From NCBI RefSeq assembly GCF_027913215.1, contig NZ_CP115784.1, forward strand, positions 2,666,001 to 2,730,000: DNA of 64,000 nucleotides, written 5' to 3'. The notes beneath the pieces were generated by a model. The model was not told where the DNA came from and did not search any database. It saw only the letters and a list, made by a program, of their open reading frames with translations. Position 1 is the stretch's first letter; every line of letters begins with the position of its first letter. Below are positions 44,305 to 53,153 of the stretch, in pieces. The position numbers and the translations under genes were made by a program. The DNA comes from Paracoccus aerodenitrificans. Its GTDB lineage: Bacteria; Pseudomonadota; Alphaproteobacteria; Rhodobacterales; Rhodobacteraceae.

Positions 44305-45285
44305 TTACGGCGCGATGATCGGGCTGGCCTTCAGCCCGCTTTCGCTGGGTGCGACCCCCTGGAACAGCGAACCATGTTCGAACCACGACCGCGGCGCGGG
44401 CGCCCCCCACAGGGTCTGTCGCTGCGGGTCCTTCAGGTCCCATTTGATCGCCTCGAGATCCGGGTCCACGGTCTGATAGTCCGAGCAATATATCTCGATC
44501 CGGTGGCCGTCGGGGTCGAGGACATACAGGAAGAAGGCGTTGGAAATCCCGTGCCGTCCCGGGCCGCGTTCGATGCTGCCGACATAGCCGGTCGTCGCCA
44601 TCAGATCGCACAGGTCGATGATGTTCAGCGGTGTCGGCACCCAGAAGGCGGTGTGGTGCAGGCGCGGGCCGGTGCCATTGGTGAAGGCAATGTCATGCAC
44701 GCCGCCCTTGCGATGGGTCCATGCCGCCCACAGACGGCCGGTTTCCTCATCCTCGGTATATTCCGTCACGCGGAACCCGATCTGGTTGTAGAAATCGACC
44801 GCCGTGTCGACATCGGTGGCAAAGCAGTTGAAATGGTCGATGCGCAGCGGCTTGACGCCCTTGTACAGCGCGTATTTCTGATGGATAGGCGGCAGGCGGT
44901 CCATCCTGAAATAGAACTCGATCGGCATGCCGAAACAGTCATGGGTGCGCAAAGTACGGCCCTGATAGGCGCGCTCGACCCATTCGACCTTGTGCCCCTG
45001 ACCCTTGAACCAGTCATGGGCCTTGTCCAACTCGCCCTCGTCAAAGACCTTGAAGGCAAGGCTGCGGACATTCGATTCATCGGATTTGCGCAGCACCATG
45101 CAGTGATGGCCGCGTTCCTCCATCGCGCGCAGGAAGATGTGGTCGTCATCCTCGTCGGTGACCTGCAGGCCCAGCGTATCGACATAGAAGGCACGGCTGG
45201 CGGCAAGATCTTTCACGCCGAAAACGACATGGGACAGACGGATGACGTTGAAGGGCGGATACAGGTTCGGGGCCGGAATGGGCAT
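44305..45285 (-). CDS. hpaD: 3,4-dihydroxyphenylacetate (homoprotocatechuate) 2,3-dioxygenase, extradiol type I
   Basis: A 326-residue vicinal-oxygen-chelate enzyme. Iron ligands are H151 (LRIDHFNCFATD), H210 (RLHHTAFWV) and E264 (HRIEIYCSDY); the spacing is close to that known for the Brevibacterium homoprotocatechuate enzyme. It opens the ring of homoprotocatechuate to 5-carboxymethyl-2-hydroxymuconate semialdehyde. GGAGGAG precedes the ATG at 45285. E. coli HpaD belongs to the unrelated LigB fold, so this is the type I version of the pathway. Confidence 0.92.
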   Translation of the reverse strand: MPIPAPNLYPPFNVIRLSHVVFGVKDLAASRAFYVDTLGLQVTDEDDDHIFLRAMEERGHHCMVLRKSDESNVRSLAFKVFDEGELDKAHDWFKGQGHKVEWVERAYQGRTLRTHDCFGMPIEFYFRMDRLPPIHQKYALYKGVKPLRIDHFNCFATDVDTAVDFYNQIGFRVTEYTEDEETGRLWAAWTHRKGGVHDIAFTNGTGPRLHHTAFWVPTPLNIIDLCDLMATTGYVGSIERGPGRHGISNAFFLYVLDPDGHRIEIYCSDYQTVDPDLEAIKWDLKDPQRQTLWGAPAPRSWFEHGSLFQGVAPSESGLKASPIIAP

Positions 45286-45323
45286 GGTTTCTCCTCCTGA
45301 AAAGATGGGTGGCGCGGCGCGGG

Positions 45324-46835
<1,512 letters not shown>

Positions 46836-46847
46836 GCGGTGTTCCTT

Positions 46848-47237
46848 TCAGCCTTTGCCCGACAGGCGGGCATGGATGGGGGTGTTCTTCCAGCTGAGAT
46901 CCGGATCGGCGACCCGGATTTCCAGCGAGAGGGCGAAATGCGGCGTCGCCAGCGGCCGGGCCAGCGCGGCTTCGGCGGCGGCCATGATCTGCTGACCGGC
47001 GCGGGCCAGCGCATCCTTGCTGCGGCCTGCGCCGACGATCAGCGTCAGCGCGGCAAAGTCGTTTTCCGGCAGGCCGTCGGCCACGATCGCATGATCGGCG
47101 GCATAGGCGCGGATGCGGATGCCCGCCTGAGGAAAGATTCCGGCCTCGTTCATGGCCCGGTGCAGCGTCCGGCAGAGGGCGGGAATGTCAGCCCGCCCCT
47201 CAAGCCCGCGCGAATATTCGATCCTCAGATGTGGCAT
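46848..47237 (-). CDS. hpaF: 5-carboxymethyl-2-hydroxymuconate isomerase
   Basis: A 129-residue CHMI-family tautomerase. It begins MPHLRIEYSRGLEGRADIPA, so the catalytic Pro follows the initiator Met, as in the tautomerase superfamily; LEIRVADPDLSWKNTPIHA is the family C-terminus. First gene of the hpa operon. GGGGGGAGG precedes the ATG, with the shared operator motif 22 bases upstream of it. Divergent from hpaR. Confidence 0.9.
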   Translation of the reverse strand: MPHLRIEYSRGLEGRADIPALCRTLHRAMNEAGIFPQAGIRIRAYAADHAIVADGLPENDFAALTLIVGAGRSKDALARAGQQIMAAAEAALARPLATPHFALSLEIRVADPDLSWKNTPIHARLSGKG

Positions 47238-47258
47238 CAGCCTCCCCCCTCTATTTAC

Positions 47259-47289
47259 TTAACATGTGAAATATATTGATTCGTGTCAA
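47259..47289 (-). promoter_or_regulatory. Promoter and candidate HpaR operator of the hpa operon
   Basis: On the minus strand TTGACA (47289-47284) precedes ACATGTTAAGT. The core TTAACATGT (47259-47267 on +) is the same nine bases found upstream of the TAXI and dioxygenase genes. The site is between hpaF and the divergent hpaR, the expected place for HpaR control. Confidence 0.7.
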
Positions 47290-47416
47290 GGCTGGATTGG
47301 AGCTGTACTCAAACCGGCTATCTAAACAGCCGGGTTCTATCCATCTAACCCATATTCCTTGCCATTTCCCGCAATCTGTAACATGTTCAGAAACTATCTC
47401 GGGAAGCGACAACTGC

Positions 47417-47875
47417 ATGAATGACACATCTCTCCGCGACGGCTTCGAGTTCGCTAAAACGCGGCGCAGCCTCCCAATGGCTCTGCTGATGGCTCGTGAA
47501 GCTGTAATGGAACGCTTTCGCCCCATGCTAAACGCGCAAAATGTCACCGAACAACAATGGCGAGTCCTGCGGGTACTAAGAGAAGTAGACATAGCAGATG
47601 CTTCGGCTCTGGCACGGATGGCTTGCGTACTGCCACCTTCGCTGACACGAATTCTTCGCGCGTTGCAGGATCGTGGCTTTGTTGAAACCCGCCGCGACCC
47701 CAGTGATGGTCGTCGCGCCAAAATAGCCCTGACCGACGCCGGACATAGCTTCATCAACGCAGTCTCTCCCCAGAGCGCCGCTATCTATGCAGAAATCGAA
47801 AACCTTGTGGGTCCCGAGCGCATCACCGCACTGCTCGATGAGATCGAGTTCCTATATAACACTTTAAATAACTGA
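47417..47875 (+). CDS. hpaR: MarR-family regulator of homoprotocatechuate degradation
   Basis: A 152-residue winged-helix regulator. The helix TEQQWRVLRVLREVDIADAS, recognition region MACVLPPSLTRILRALQDRG and wing RRDPSDGRRAKIALTDAGH match the HpaR group. Such proteins repress the hpa operon and release DNA when an aromatic pathway compound binds. It is divergent from hpaF across a 179-base gap that contains the operator motif. Confidence 0.88.
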   Translation: MNDTSLRDGFEFAKTRRSLPMALLMAREAVMERFRPMLNAQNVTEQQWRVLRVLREVDIADASALARMACVLPPSLTRILRALQDRGFVETRRDPSDGRRAKIALTDAGHSFINAVSPQSAAIYAEIENLVGPERITALLDEIEFLYNTLNN

Positions 47876-47929
47876 AAATAAGCAATTAAGATGTCCGTCC
47901 GGTTTGGCTGCTCTGACGGCTGATAGAGA

Positions 47930-48130
47930 GTGCTGATAGTGTCAACTATCGATAGTGGACATCGTGGGGTACTCGATGGCGATCAAGAAGGGTCAAAGAA
48001 GCCGTTTTGGTCGGATGACGAGAAGCGTTCGATCTGTACGCAAACGCGGGCGGCGGGTATTTCGGTTGGCTCACATGGGTTCTCGACCGCCTCCTGGATC
48101 ACAAGATCAACTACATTAATGAGCTAATGC
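47930..48130 (+). pseudogene. IS66-family remnant (tnpA start joined to tnpC end)
   Basis: GSKKPFWSDDEKRSICTQTR is the conserved N-terminal stretch of IS66 TnpA (the HTH protein). Seventy bases later another frame reads LDRLLDHKINYINELMPWHF, the C-terminus of TnpC. An internal deletion removed nearly the whole element. No open gene remains between 47876 and 48186. Confidence 0.65.
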
Positions 48131-48264
48131 CGTGGCATTTCACGGCAGGTTCGGTGGCCAAAACTGAAGAGCCGAATGGCGCGTAGGAGCTAAGTTATGG
48201 GTATGAGATCCATCTCGAACGCAAACATGCCCACGAGATCACGTTCCAAGAATGGCAGCTCGCC

Positions 48265-48735
48265 GTGGATAATCACCCGCTCGTACGGTTGTCTCAAGAA
48301 ACCACCCATACGGTGACAAATCCGGAAACGGGAGAACAGATTGGAACAACAATCACGCCCGGTGACGCAGAAATCTGGATCGAAGATTTGAACTCCTGGG
48401 GATCTGCCCTTAGGTGGAGAAGCGGTCGTGTGTCGGTCAATGCGCCGCGCGATTTCGATGATGAAAACAGCTTCTTGCGAAAGCTATTACGTGAACTCGC
48501 AACCGAATTGGGCGCGTCAATACGAGGCGATGAGGGAGAAAATACAAGTGACGAAGACCACAAGGCCTCGCTAACGCGCCGACACCGGACGCTACTAATT
48601 AAGAAACGTGCTGGACACAGCATTCTAACTGAACATCATTCTTATGACCACGCCATAGCACGCTCATTTGTGAATTCGGCCCTGAACGACTATGCAGGAA
48701 TATGTATTCTGGAAGGCTCTCGGGATGAAAGATGA
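48265..48735 (+). CDS. Hypothetical protein, 5' end possibly lost
   Basis: A 156-codon frame with a GTG start at 48265. The same frame is open upstream to a stop at 48184-48186 and reads YGYEIHLERKHAHEITFQEW, which looks like the normal N-terminus of small soluble proteins that begin M-x-Y-x-I-H; its ATG was probably removed when the IS66 remnant formed. Core: VRLSQETTHTVTNPETGEQI and FDDENSFLRKLLRELATELG. The last part (after about residue 110) has atypical composition and overlaps the MarR gene by 11 bases. Function unknown. Confidence 0.5.
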   Translation: MDNHPLVRLSQETTHTVTNPETGEQIGTTITPGDAEIWIEDLNSWGSALRWRSGRVSVNAPRDFDDENSFLRKLLRELATELGASIRGDEGENTSDEDHKASLTRRHRTLLIKKRAGHSILTEHHSYDHAIARSFVNSALNDYAGICILEGSRDER

Positions 48736-49210
48736 AAAGTTGTTGGCGAATCCATCCACGCTTGACCTAGTTGGCATGAAATATGTCGATCGGTCTTTGG
48801 CGATAGCATGTACAAGAGGGCGCGAAGCAATCGTCTCACGCTTTCGAGAGCTTTTACGTCGCGAAGATCTGTCTGAACAGCAGTGGCGAGTGTTGCGCAT
48901 TCTGTTTGATATTGGCCCTATCACATCAATTGAGATTTCTGCGCATGCTTGTATCCACAAAGTCAGCATTTCCCGCATTCTTAGGTCCCTTGAAAGCCGT
49001 GGACTTGTTAGCCGAAAGGCAAGCCGGTCCGATGCAAGGGCTAGCATCGTCGAGTTGACGTCAACCGGGCACAAAGCGATGCTTCCACTTGTAGATGAGG
49101 CAACAGAAATACACTCCGGGATCGCGCGAGATTTCGGGGTTGATCGCTATGAACAGCTTCTACAGCTGCTGCGTGAACTGTCTGAAATAAACAATCCTGT
49201 AGTGCCTTAG
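48725..49210 (+). CDS. Second HpaR-like MarR-family regulator
   Basis: A 161-residue paralogue of hpaR: GREAIVSRFRELLRREDLSE, QQWRVLRILFDIGPITSIEI, SISRILRSLESRGLVSRKAS and a matching C-terminal helix. GGAAGG precedes the ATG at 48725. The stop codon TAG is formed at the edge of the IS5 insertion (49208-49210), so a few C-terminal residues may have been replaced. Its proximity to hpaR suggests dual control of the island or a different effector. Confidence 0.8.
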   Translation: MKDEKLLANPSTLDLVGMKYVDRSLAIACTRGREAIVSRFRELLRREDLSEQQWRVLRILFDIGPITSIEISAHACIHKVSISRILRSLESRGLVSRKASRSDARASIVELTSTGHKAMLPLVDEATEIHSGIARDFGVDRYEQLLQLLRELSEINNPVVP

Positions 49211-50050
49211 GCTCAGGACTCGTTCTTGATCATAACCAGAAGATGACGGTCGCGGCGAGCAGGATTGCAGAGAAGAAGGTCTCGGGGCAACGGTCGTATC
49301 GGGTGGCGACGCGCCTCCAATCCTTGAGTCGGCCGAACATGATTTCGATGCGGTTGCGGCGTTTGTATCGCCGCTTGTCGTATTTGACGGGTTTCTTGCG
49401 CGACTTCCGACCCGGGATGCAAACCTTTATCCCCTTGTTTTTCAAGGCATCTCTGAACCAGTCGGCATCATAGCCCCGATCGGCCAGCAGCCAATCCGCC
49501 TCCGGCAGGCTGTTCAGAAGTGCCGCTGCCCCGGTGTAATCACTGACTTGTCCGGCGGACATGAAGAACCCTATCGGGCGGCCCTTCGCGTCGGTGACGG
49601 CGTGCAGTTTCGTGTTCATGCCGCCTTTCGTTCGCCCGATCTGGCGCCCGCGCCCCCTTTTTTGATCCGCAGGCTCGAGGCCGTGCGGTGCGCTTTCAGA
49701 TAGGTCGCGTCGATCATGATCGTATTGTGTTCGGCGCTCTCGGCGGCGAGGCCCACCATGATCCGGGCGAAGGTCCCGTTCTCGCTCCAGCGCTTCCAGC
49801 GGTTGTAGAGCGTCTTGGCGGGGCCGTAGTCCGTCGGCGCGTCGCACCATCGCAAGCCATTACGATTGATGAATATTATGCCGCTCAGCACACGCCGGTC
49901 GTCAACGCGTGGCTTGCCGTGGGATTTCGGGAAATAGGGTTTCAGACGCTCCATCTGCGCGTCAGTCAGCCAGAAAAGGTTGCTCATAAATCAGGTCTCC
50001 TTGCAGAGCCTGAATCACGCAAACAGCCCGAAATCAATGGGTCTGGAGCC
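49210..50050 (-). mobile_element. IS5-family (IS427-type) element, copy B
   Basis: 841 bp, nearly identical to 20992-21832 and in the same orientation, flanked by TA. Together with copy A it encloses the aromatic catabolic island in a composite-transposon-like layout. Confidence 0.88.
49230..49987 (-). CDS. IS5-family transposase (two frames, probable programmed frameshift), copy B
   Basis: Same two-frame structure as copy A: the first frame is 49987-49616 and the second ends at 49230. The slip run on the coding strand is six A followed by five G (near 49657), against seven A and four G in copy A, so frameshift efficiency could differ. DDE residues are all present. Confidence 0.82.
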
Positions 50051-50053
50051 TAG

Positions 50054-51485
50054 TACTACAGTTGCATTTGCCTTGCGTTTCTGGTTCATCTTTCTCTGGG
50101 ATTGGGAGGGATTGTCATGTCTGTTGCGGATTGGGCGGGCAGTGTTTCAGATTGGTCGCATGCGCTTGCCGGTTTGAAGGAGCTCATCGCCCCTGCGTTC
50201 AAACGTTCTGAGCAACGCGCCTCCGCGGGCGTGTTTCTTGATGGCCTGCTGTCTGGAGCGGAACGCAAGACGGGCTGGATGCTGGCGGAAGAAGCTGGGT
50301 TGGCGCGGCCCTATCGGATTCAGTCTTTGCTGGGCCGATCCTCCTGGTCAGCAGATACGCTCTGCGAGCGGGTTCGGAGGTATGCGATTGAGGCGCTTGG
50401 CGATCCGGATGGTGTACTGGTCGTGGATGAGACTGGATTTCTGAAGAAGGGTACACACTCCGCCGGCGTTGCACGGCAGTATTCCGGCACCGCAGGGCGG
50501 ATCGAGAACTGCCAGATCGGTGTGTTCGCAAGCTATGCCAGCCGCTGGGGCCATGCGTTGATCGATCGACGGCTTTATCTTCCCAAGGCCTGGGCCGATG
50601 ATCCTGACCGCCGTGCCAAGGCGCATGTGCCCAAAGAGATGTCTTTCGCCACTAAGCCCGCTATGGCCTGCGACATGATAGCAAACCTGCTGGACGAGGG
50701 AACGCCTTGTGCTTTCGTACTGGCCGATGCGGTCTACGGGTCCGATTTCCGGTTCCGCAGGATGCTGGAGGCGCGGGACCAGCCCTATGTTCTGGCCGTG
50801 CGCTCGACACACCACCTGCGGTTTCTTGATGAATGGCACCTGGTTCAGACCGACCCCGCGACAATGATCGCAGAGTTGTCGCCCGAGGATTGGCAGGCGC
50901 TCAGCGCAGGCGAAGGCACCAAGGGGCACAGGCTGCATGACTGGACCAGGGTGCCGCTCAACTATACGGCCGCAGAAGGTTTTTCCCGGTGGTTGCTGGC
51001 TCGTCGAAGCCTGCGTGACCCGGAGAACATTGCGTATTACCTGGCTTATGCCCACACCGATGCAACACTGCCGGAACTGGCCGCCGCCGCCGGACTGCGC
51101 TGGACCATCGAGGAATGCTTCCTGCGCGCCAAAGATGATCTCGGGCTCGATCATTGCGAGGCGCGCTCTTGGCACGGTTGGCATCGACATATGAGCCTGG
51201 TGATGGCCGCCGCCGCGCTCCTCGCACGCCTCAGCGCTGATCAGCGCCGCACGGCCTTCAGCAAACCGAACAAAACGAGTCCGCGGAGCCAACCGGCAGC
51301 AGCATAGTCAAACGGCTCCGAAACACGTTGACCACAGCGGAAATTCGCTACCTGATCGCCCGCCTCCTGCTGCGCCCGATATTGACCGTCGCCTTTGTCT
51401 GGGACTGGTCACGATGGCGACGAGAACATCAAGCGATCGCTGCCATCGCACATCGGAAGTTGCGCATCAATGCGCAACTGTAGTA
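50054..51485 (+). mobile_element. IS701-family element
   Basis: Ends TACTACAGTTGC and, in reverse complement, TACTACAGTTGC. A CTAG target duplication lies at 50050-50053 and 51486-51489, as expected for IS701. The left CTAG is built from the last base of the IS5 copy plus its flanking TAG, so IS701 inserted precisely at the IS5 border after IS5 had arrived. Confidence 0.9.
50117..51307 (+). CDS. IS701-family transposase, C-terminus in another frame
   Basis: 396 residues from ATG 50117. DDE parts: VLVVDETGFLKKGTHSAGVA, FVLADAVYGSDFRFRRMLEA and WTIEECFLRAKDDLGLDHCE; RSWHGWHRHMSLVMAAAALL is the C-terminal hallmark. After about 51280 the usual tail (TTAEIRYLIARLLLRPIL, then WDWSRWRREHQ) continues in the -1 frame to a stop at 51481-51483. 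Either a recent indel or a frameshift extends the protein; the DDE core is intact. Confidence 0.85.
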   Translation: MSVADWAGSVSDWSHALAGLKELIAPAFKRSEQRASAGVFLDGLLSGAERKTGWMLAEEAGLARPYRIQSLLGRSSWSADTLCERVRRYAIEALGDPDGVLVVDETGFLKKGTHSAGVARQYSGTAGRIENCQIGVFASYASRWGHALIDRRLYLPKAWADDPDRRAKAHVPKEMSFATKPAMACDMIANLLDEGTPCAFVLADAVYGSDFRFRRMLEARDQPYVLAVRSTHHLRFLDEWHLVQTDPATMIAELSPEDWQALSAGEGTKGHRLHDWTRVPLNYTAAEGFSRWLLARRSLRDPENIAYYLAYAHTDATLPELAAAAGLRWTIEECFLRAKDDLGLDHCEARSWHGWHRHMSLVMAAAALLARLSADQRRTAFSKPNKTSPRSQPAAA

Positions 51486-51489
51486 CTAG

Positions 51490-51825
51490 GTCATGTTGGC
51501 AAATGGCGGAGCCATATCGGCCGAGATCTCCGCTAGTGATCACGTAGACCGACATGCGCGGGCGTGACTCACATGGTTTAGGGACACATTTCTGCGCCAG
51601 AAAGGGTAAGCGGCCCCAAGGACCTTGCAGAACAAACAGGTTAAGACGGAGCGCTTTTCGTAGAAAGTCGATCAGTCGTTGCTATTTTCCATGGAACTGG
51701 AAGGAATACGACGGTGGCCTTTAACGCTGCAATCCGGCCAGGCGCACTCAAGAGCTTGACAATCTCTTGGGCACCATCCAAGGTGATCTTGGTCTAAATC
51801 CAGGACTATTTCATGGAGAAGCGCG
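51490..51825. other. Intergenic region without a recognised gene
   Basis: No convincing coding frame or RNA gene was seen. GGAGAAG at 51812-51818 serves the antitoxin gene that follows. Confidence 0.4.
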
Positions 51826-52047
51826 ATGCAGATGAACATTGCCGAGGCGAAGGCCAAGCTGTCCGAGTTGATCGCTGCGGCGGAAGGCGGGCAGGAGGTC
51901 GTGATCGCGCGCGGGGGCCATCCCGTGGCGCGACTGGTCCCGGTTGGCCGACCGGTCATCCGGATCGGAGTTGGTGATGGGCTGGTCAGCCGCGTTCCCG
52001 ATTTCCTTGCGCCAATGACCGAAGGCGAGCTTCAGGACTGGGAATGA
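51826..52047 (+). CDS. Type II antitoxin, Phd/YefM family
   Basis: Seventy-three residues: MQMNIAEAKAKLSELIAAAE, then GGQEVVIARGGHPVARLVPV, the DNA-binding N-terminal half of Phd/YefM proteins. The C-terminal tail (FLAPMTEGELQDWE) is the flexible toxin-wrapping part. GGAGAAG precedes the start, and the PIN toxin gene overlaps its stop by four bases, the usual antitoxin-first order with autoregulation. Confidence 0.88.
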   Translation: MQMNIAEAKAKLSELIAAAEGGQEVVIARGGHPVARLVPVGRPVIRIGVGDGLVSRVPDFLAPMTEGELQDWE

Positions 52048-52481
52048 CCGCCGTCCTTCTCGACACACATGCTTTCGTCTGGAGCCTGTTCAAGTCGTCT
52101 GAGTTGAGTGCGTCGGCCAGGACCATGATGGAAGCCGCCGATGCGGTTTATGTCGCGCCGATCTCTTTCTATGAAATCACGCAGAAACATCGCCTCGGGA
52201 AATGGCGCGAGCTTGATCCGGTGATCGGCAGACTGCTGGAGCTTTGGCGATCCCAGGGCAGCGAACAGGCCCCCTATACTGCCGAGATCGCTTTCCTGGC
52301 AGGGGCGATGCATTGGGCTCATCGTGATCCATTTGACAGAATGATTGCCGCTACAGCAATCGGGTTGGGTTGTCCGCTGATCTCGAAGGACACAGCATTC
52401 GATGATCTGAAGGAACAGCCGGGCTGGAAGGGACGGTTTTGGGATATTTCACCGCCTGATGATCCCGCTGTTCAACTTTAG
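52044..52481 (+). CDS. PIN-domain toxin (VapC-like ribonuclease)
   Basis: A 145-residue PIN-domain protein. The first acidic residue is in VLLDTHAFVWSLF, then PISFYEITQKHRLGKW (Glu), and HRDPFDRMIAATAIGLGCPL with LISKDTAFDDL (C-terminal acidic residues), so the metal site is complete. Such toxins cut RNA, commonly tRNA or rRNA. It pairs with the overlapping antitoxin and may stabilise the mobile segment. Confidence 0.88.
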   Translation: MTAVLLDTHAFVWSLFKSSELSASARTMMEAADAVYVAPISFYEITQKHRLGKWRELDPVIGRLLELWRSQGSEQAPYTAEIAFLAGAMHWAHRDPFDRMIAATAIGLGCPLISKDTAFDDLKEQPGWKGRFWDISPPDDPAVQL

Positions 52482-52558
52482 CGCCAACGACCTCTTCGTC
52501 AGAAGTTCCCCCTCTTATGCCAACTGCGACCTCGCTCCTTCCTATCGGGCGGGTTTGA

Positions 52559-52577
52559 AGGGAGGGTGTCCCTCCCT
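52559..52577. terminator. Short GC hairpin after the toxin gene
   Basis: AGGGAGGG, loop TGT, CCCTCCCT: a perfect 8-bp stem 78 bases after the toxin stop. No T-run follows, so termination is uncertain. Confidence 0.35.
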
Positions 52578-52604
52578 CATCGTGGCGGCTTGCCGGTGCG
52601 ACGT

Positions 52605-52627
52605 CTGTCCGGATTCCGTCCGGACAG
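52605..52627. promoter_or_regulatory. Inverted repeat upstream of the antitoxin fragment
   Basis: CTGTCCGGA, spacer TTCCG, TCCGGACAG: 9-bp perfect arms, about 60 bases before the TacA-like start. Ribbon-helix-helix antitoxins bind such repeats, so it is a likely operator. Confidence 0.5.
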
Positions 52628-52688
52628 AATTACCCTTGCTGAGGTCAGTGTCATCGTTTAGCCTGGTTCTTGAAGGGAACGCAGCGTC

Positions 52689-52817
52689 ATGTCAGGCAAC
52701 GCTCTTGTAGCACGCAAACGCTCGAAACGCTCCGAAGACGCGAAATCGGCCCGGATGGATATCAGGGCGTCACCAGATCAGAAACAGGCTGTGGAACGGC
52801 ATGCAAAACTGACGTAA
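52689..52817 (+). pseudogene. TacA-type (DUF1778) antitoxin, truncated
   Basis: Forty-two codons: MSGNALVARKRSKRSEDAKS, then ARMDIRASPDQKQAVERHAK and a stop. The ARMDIRASPDQK stretch is the ribbon-helix-helix strand of DUF1778 antitoxins. The stop lies in the first bases of the IS66-type end (GTAAGCGG), so the insertion cut off the rest and presumably separated it from its acetyltransferase toxin, which is absent. Confidence 0.65.
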
Positions 52818-52865
52818 GCGGTGCAAATTACCCCCTATTTGCCGGATTTTCTGGTCGTCAGTTTA

Positions 52866-52898
52866 CCTTTATATTGGCGCTACCCGCCAATATAAAGG
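52866..52898. repeat. Perfect 14-bp hairpin inside the IS66 left part
   Basis: CCTTTATATTGGCG, loop CTACC, CGCCAATATAAAGG. No T-run follows. It lies between the IS66 end and the transposase 3' end, in a stretch (52825-53090) without a supported gene. Confidence 0.6.
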
Positions 52899-53094
52899 GC
52901 GGCTGCGTACGGTATTCGTCTGTTTTTATTGCAAAAACAGAAACAGAGTTGGTGTGGACTTGCCAATTGCCCACATGCTTGCCCCTGAAGAACAGCAGGC
53001 ATATGGCGGCGCAGGCGTTGATCTGGGGCCAACAAGGCGGAAAATGTGATCCGTGCTATCAGGTCTACAGGAAGAAACATACAGCGATGAAAAC

Positions 53095-53129
53095 GGCCCG
53101 AAGGGCAGCGCCTCCGGGCCTTTCGGGCC
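53095..53129 (-). terminator. Candidate terminator of the IS66 transposase gene
   Basis: GGCCCGAAGG pairs with CCTTTCGGGCC across a GC-rich loop. Read on the minus strand it is 25 bases after the transposase stop and is followed by GTTTTC. Confidence 0.5.
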
Positions 53130-53153
53130 ATGATCTTTCTATTGGCTTTTGCC

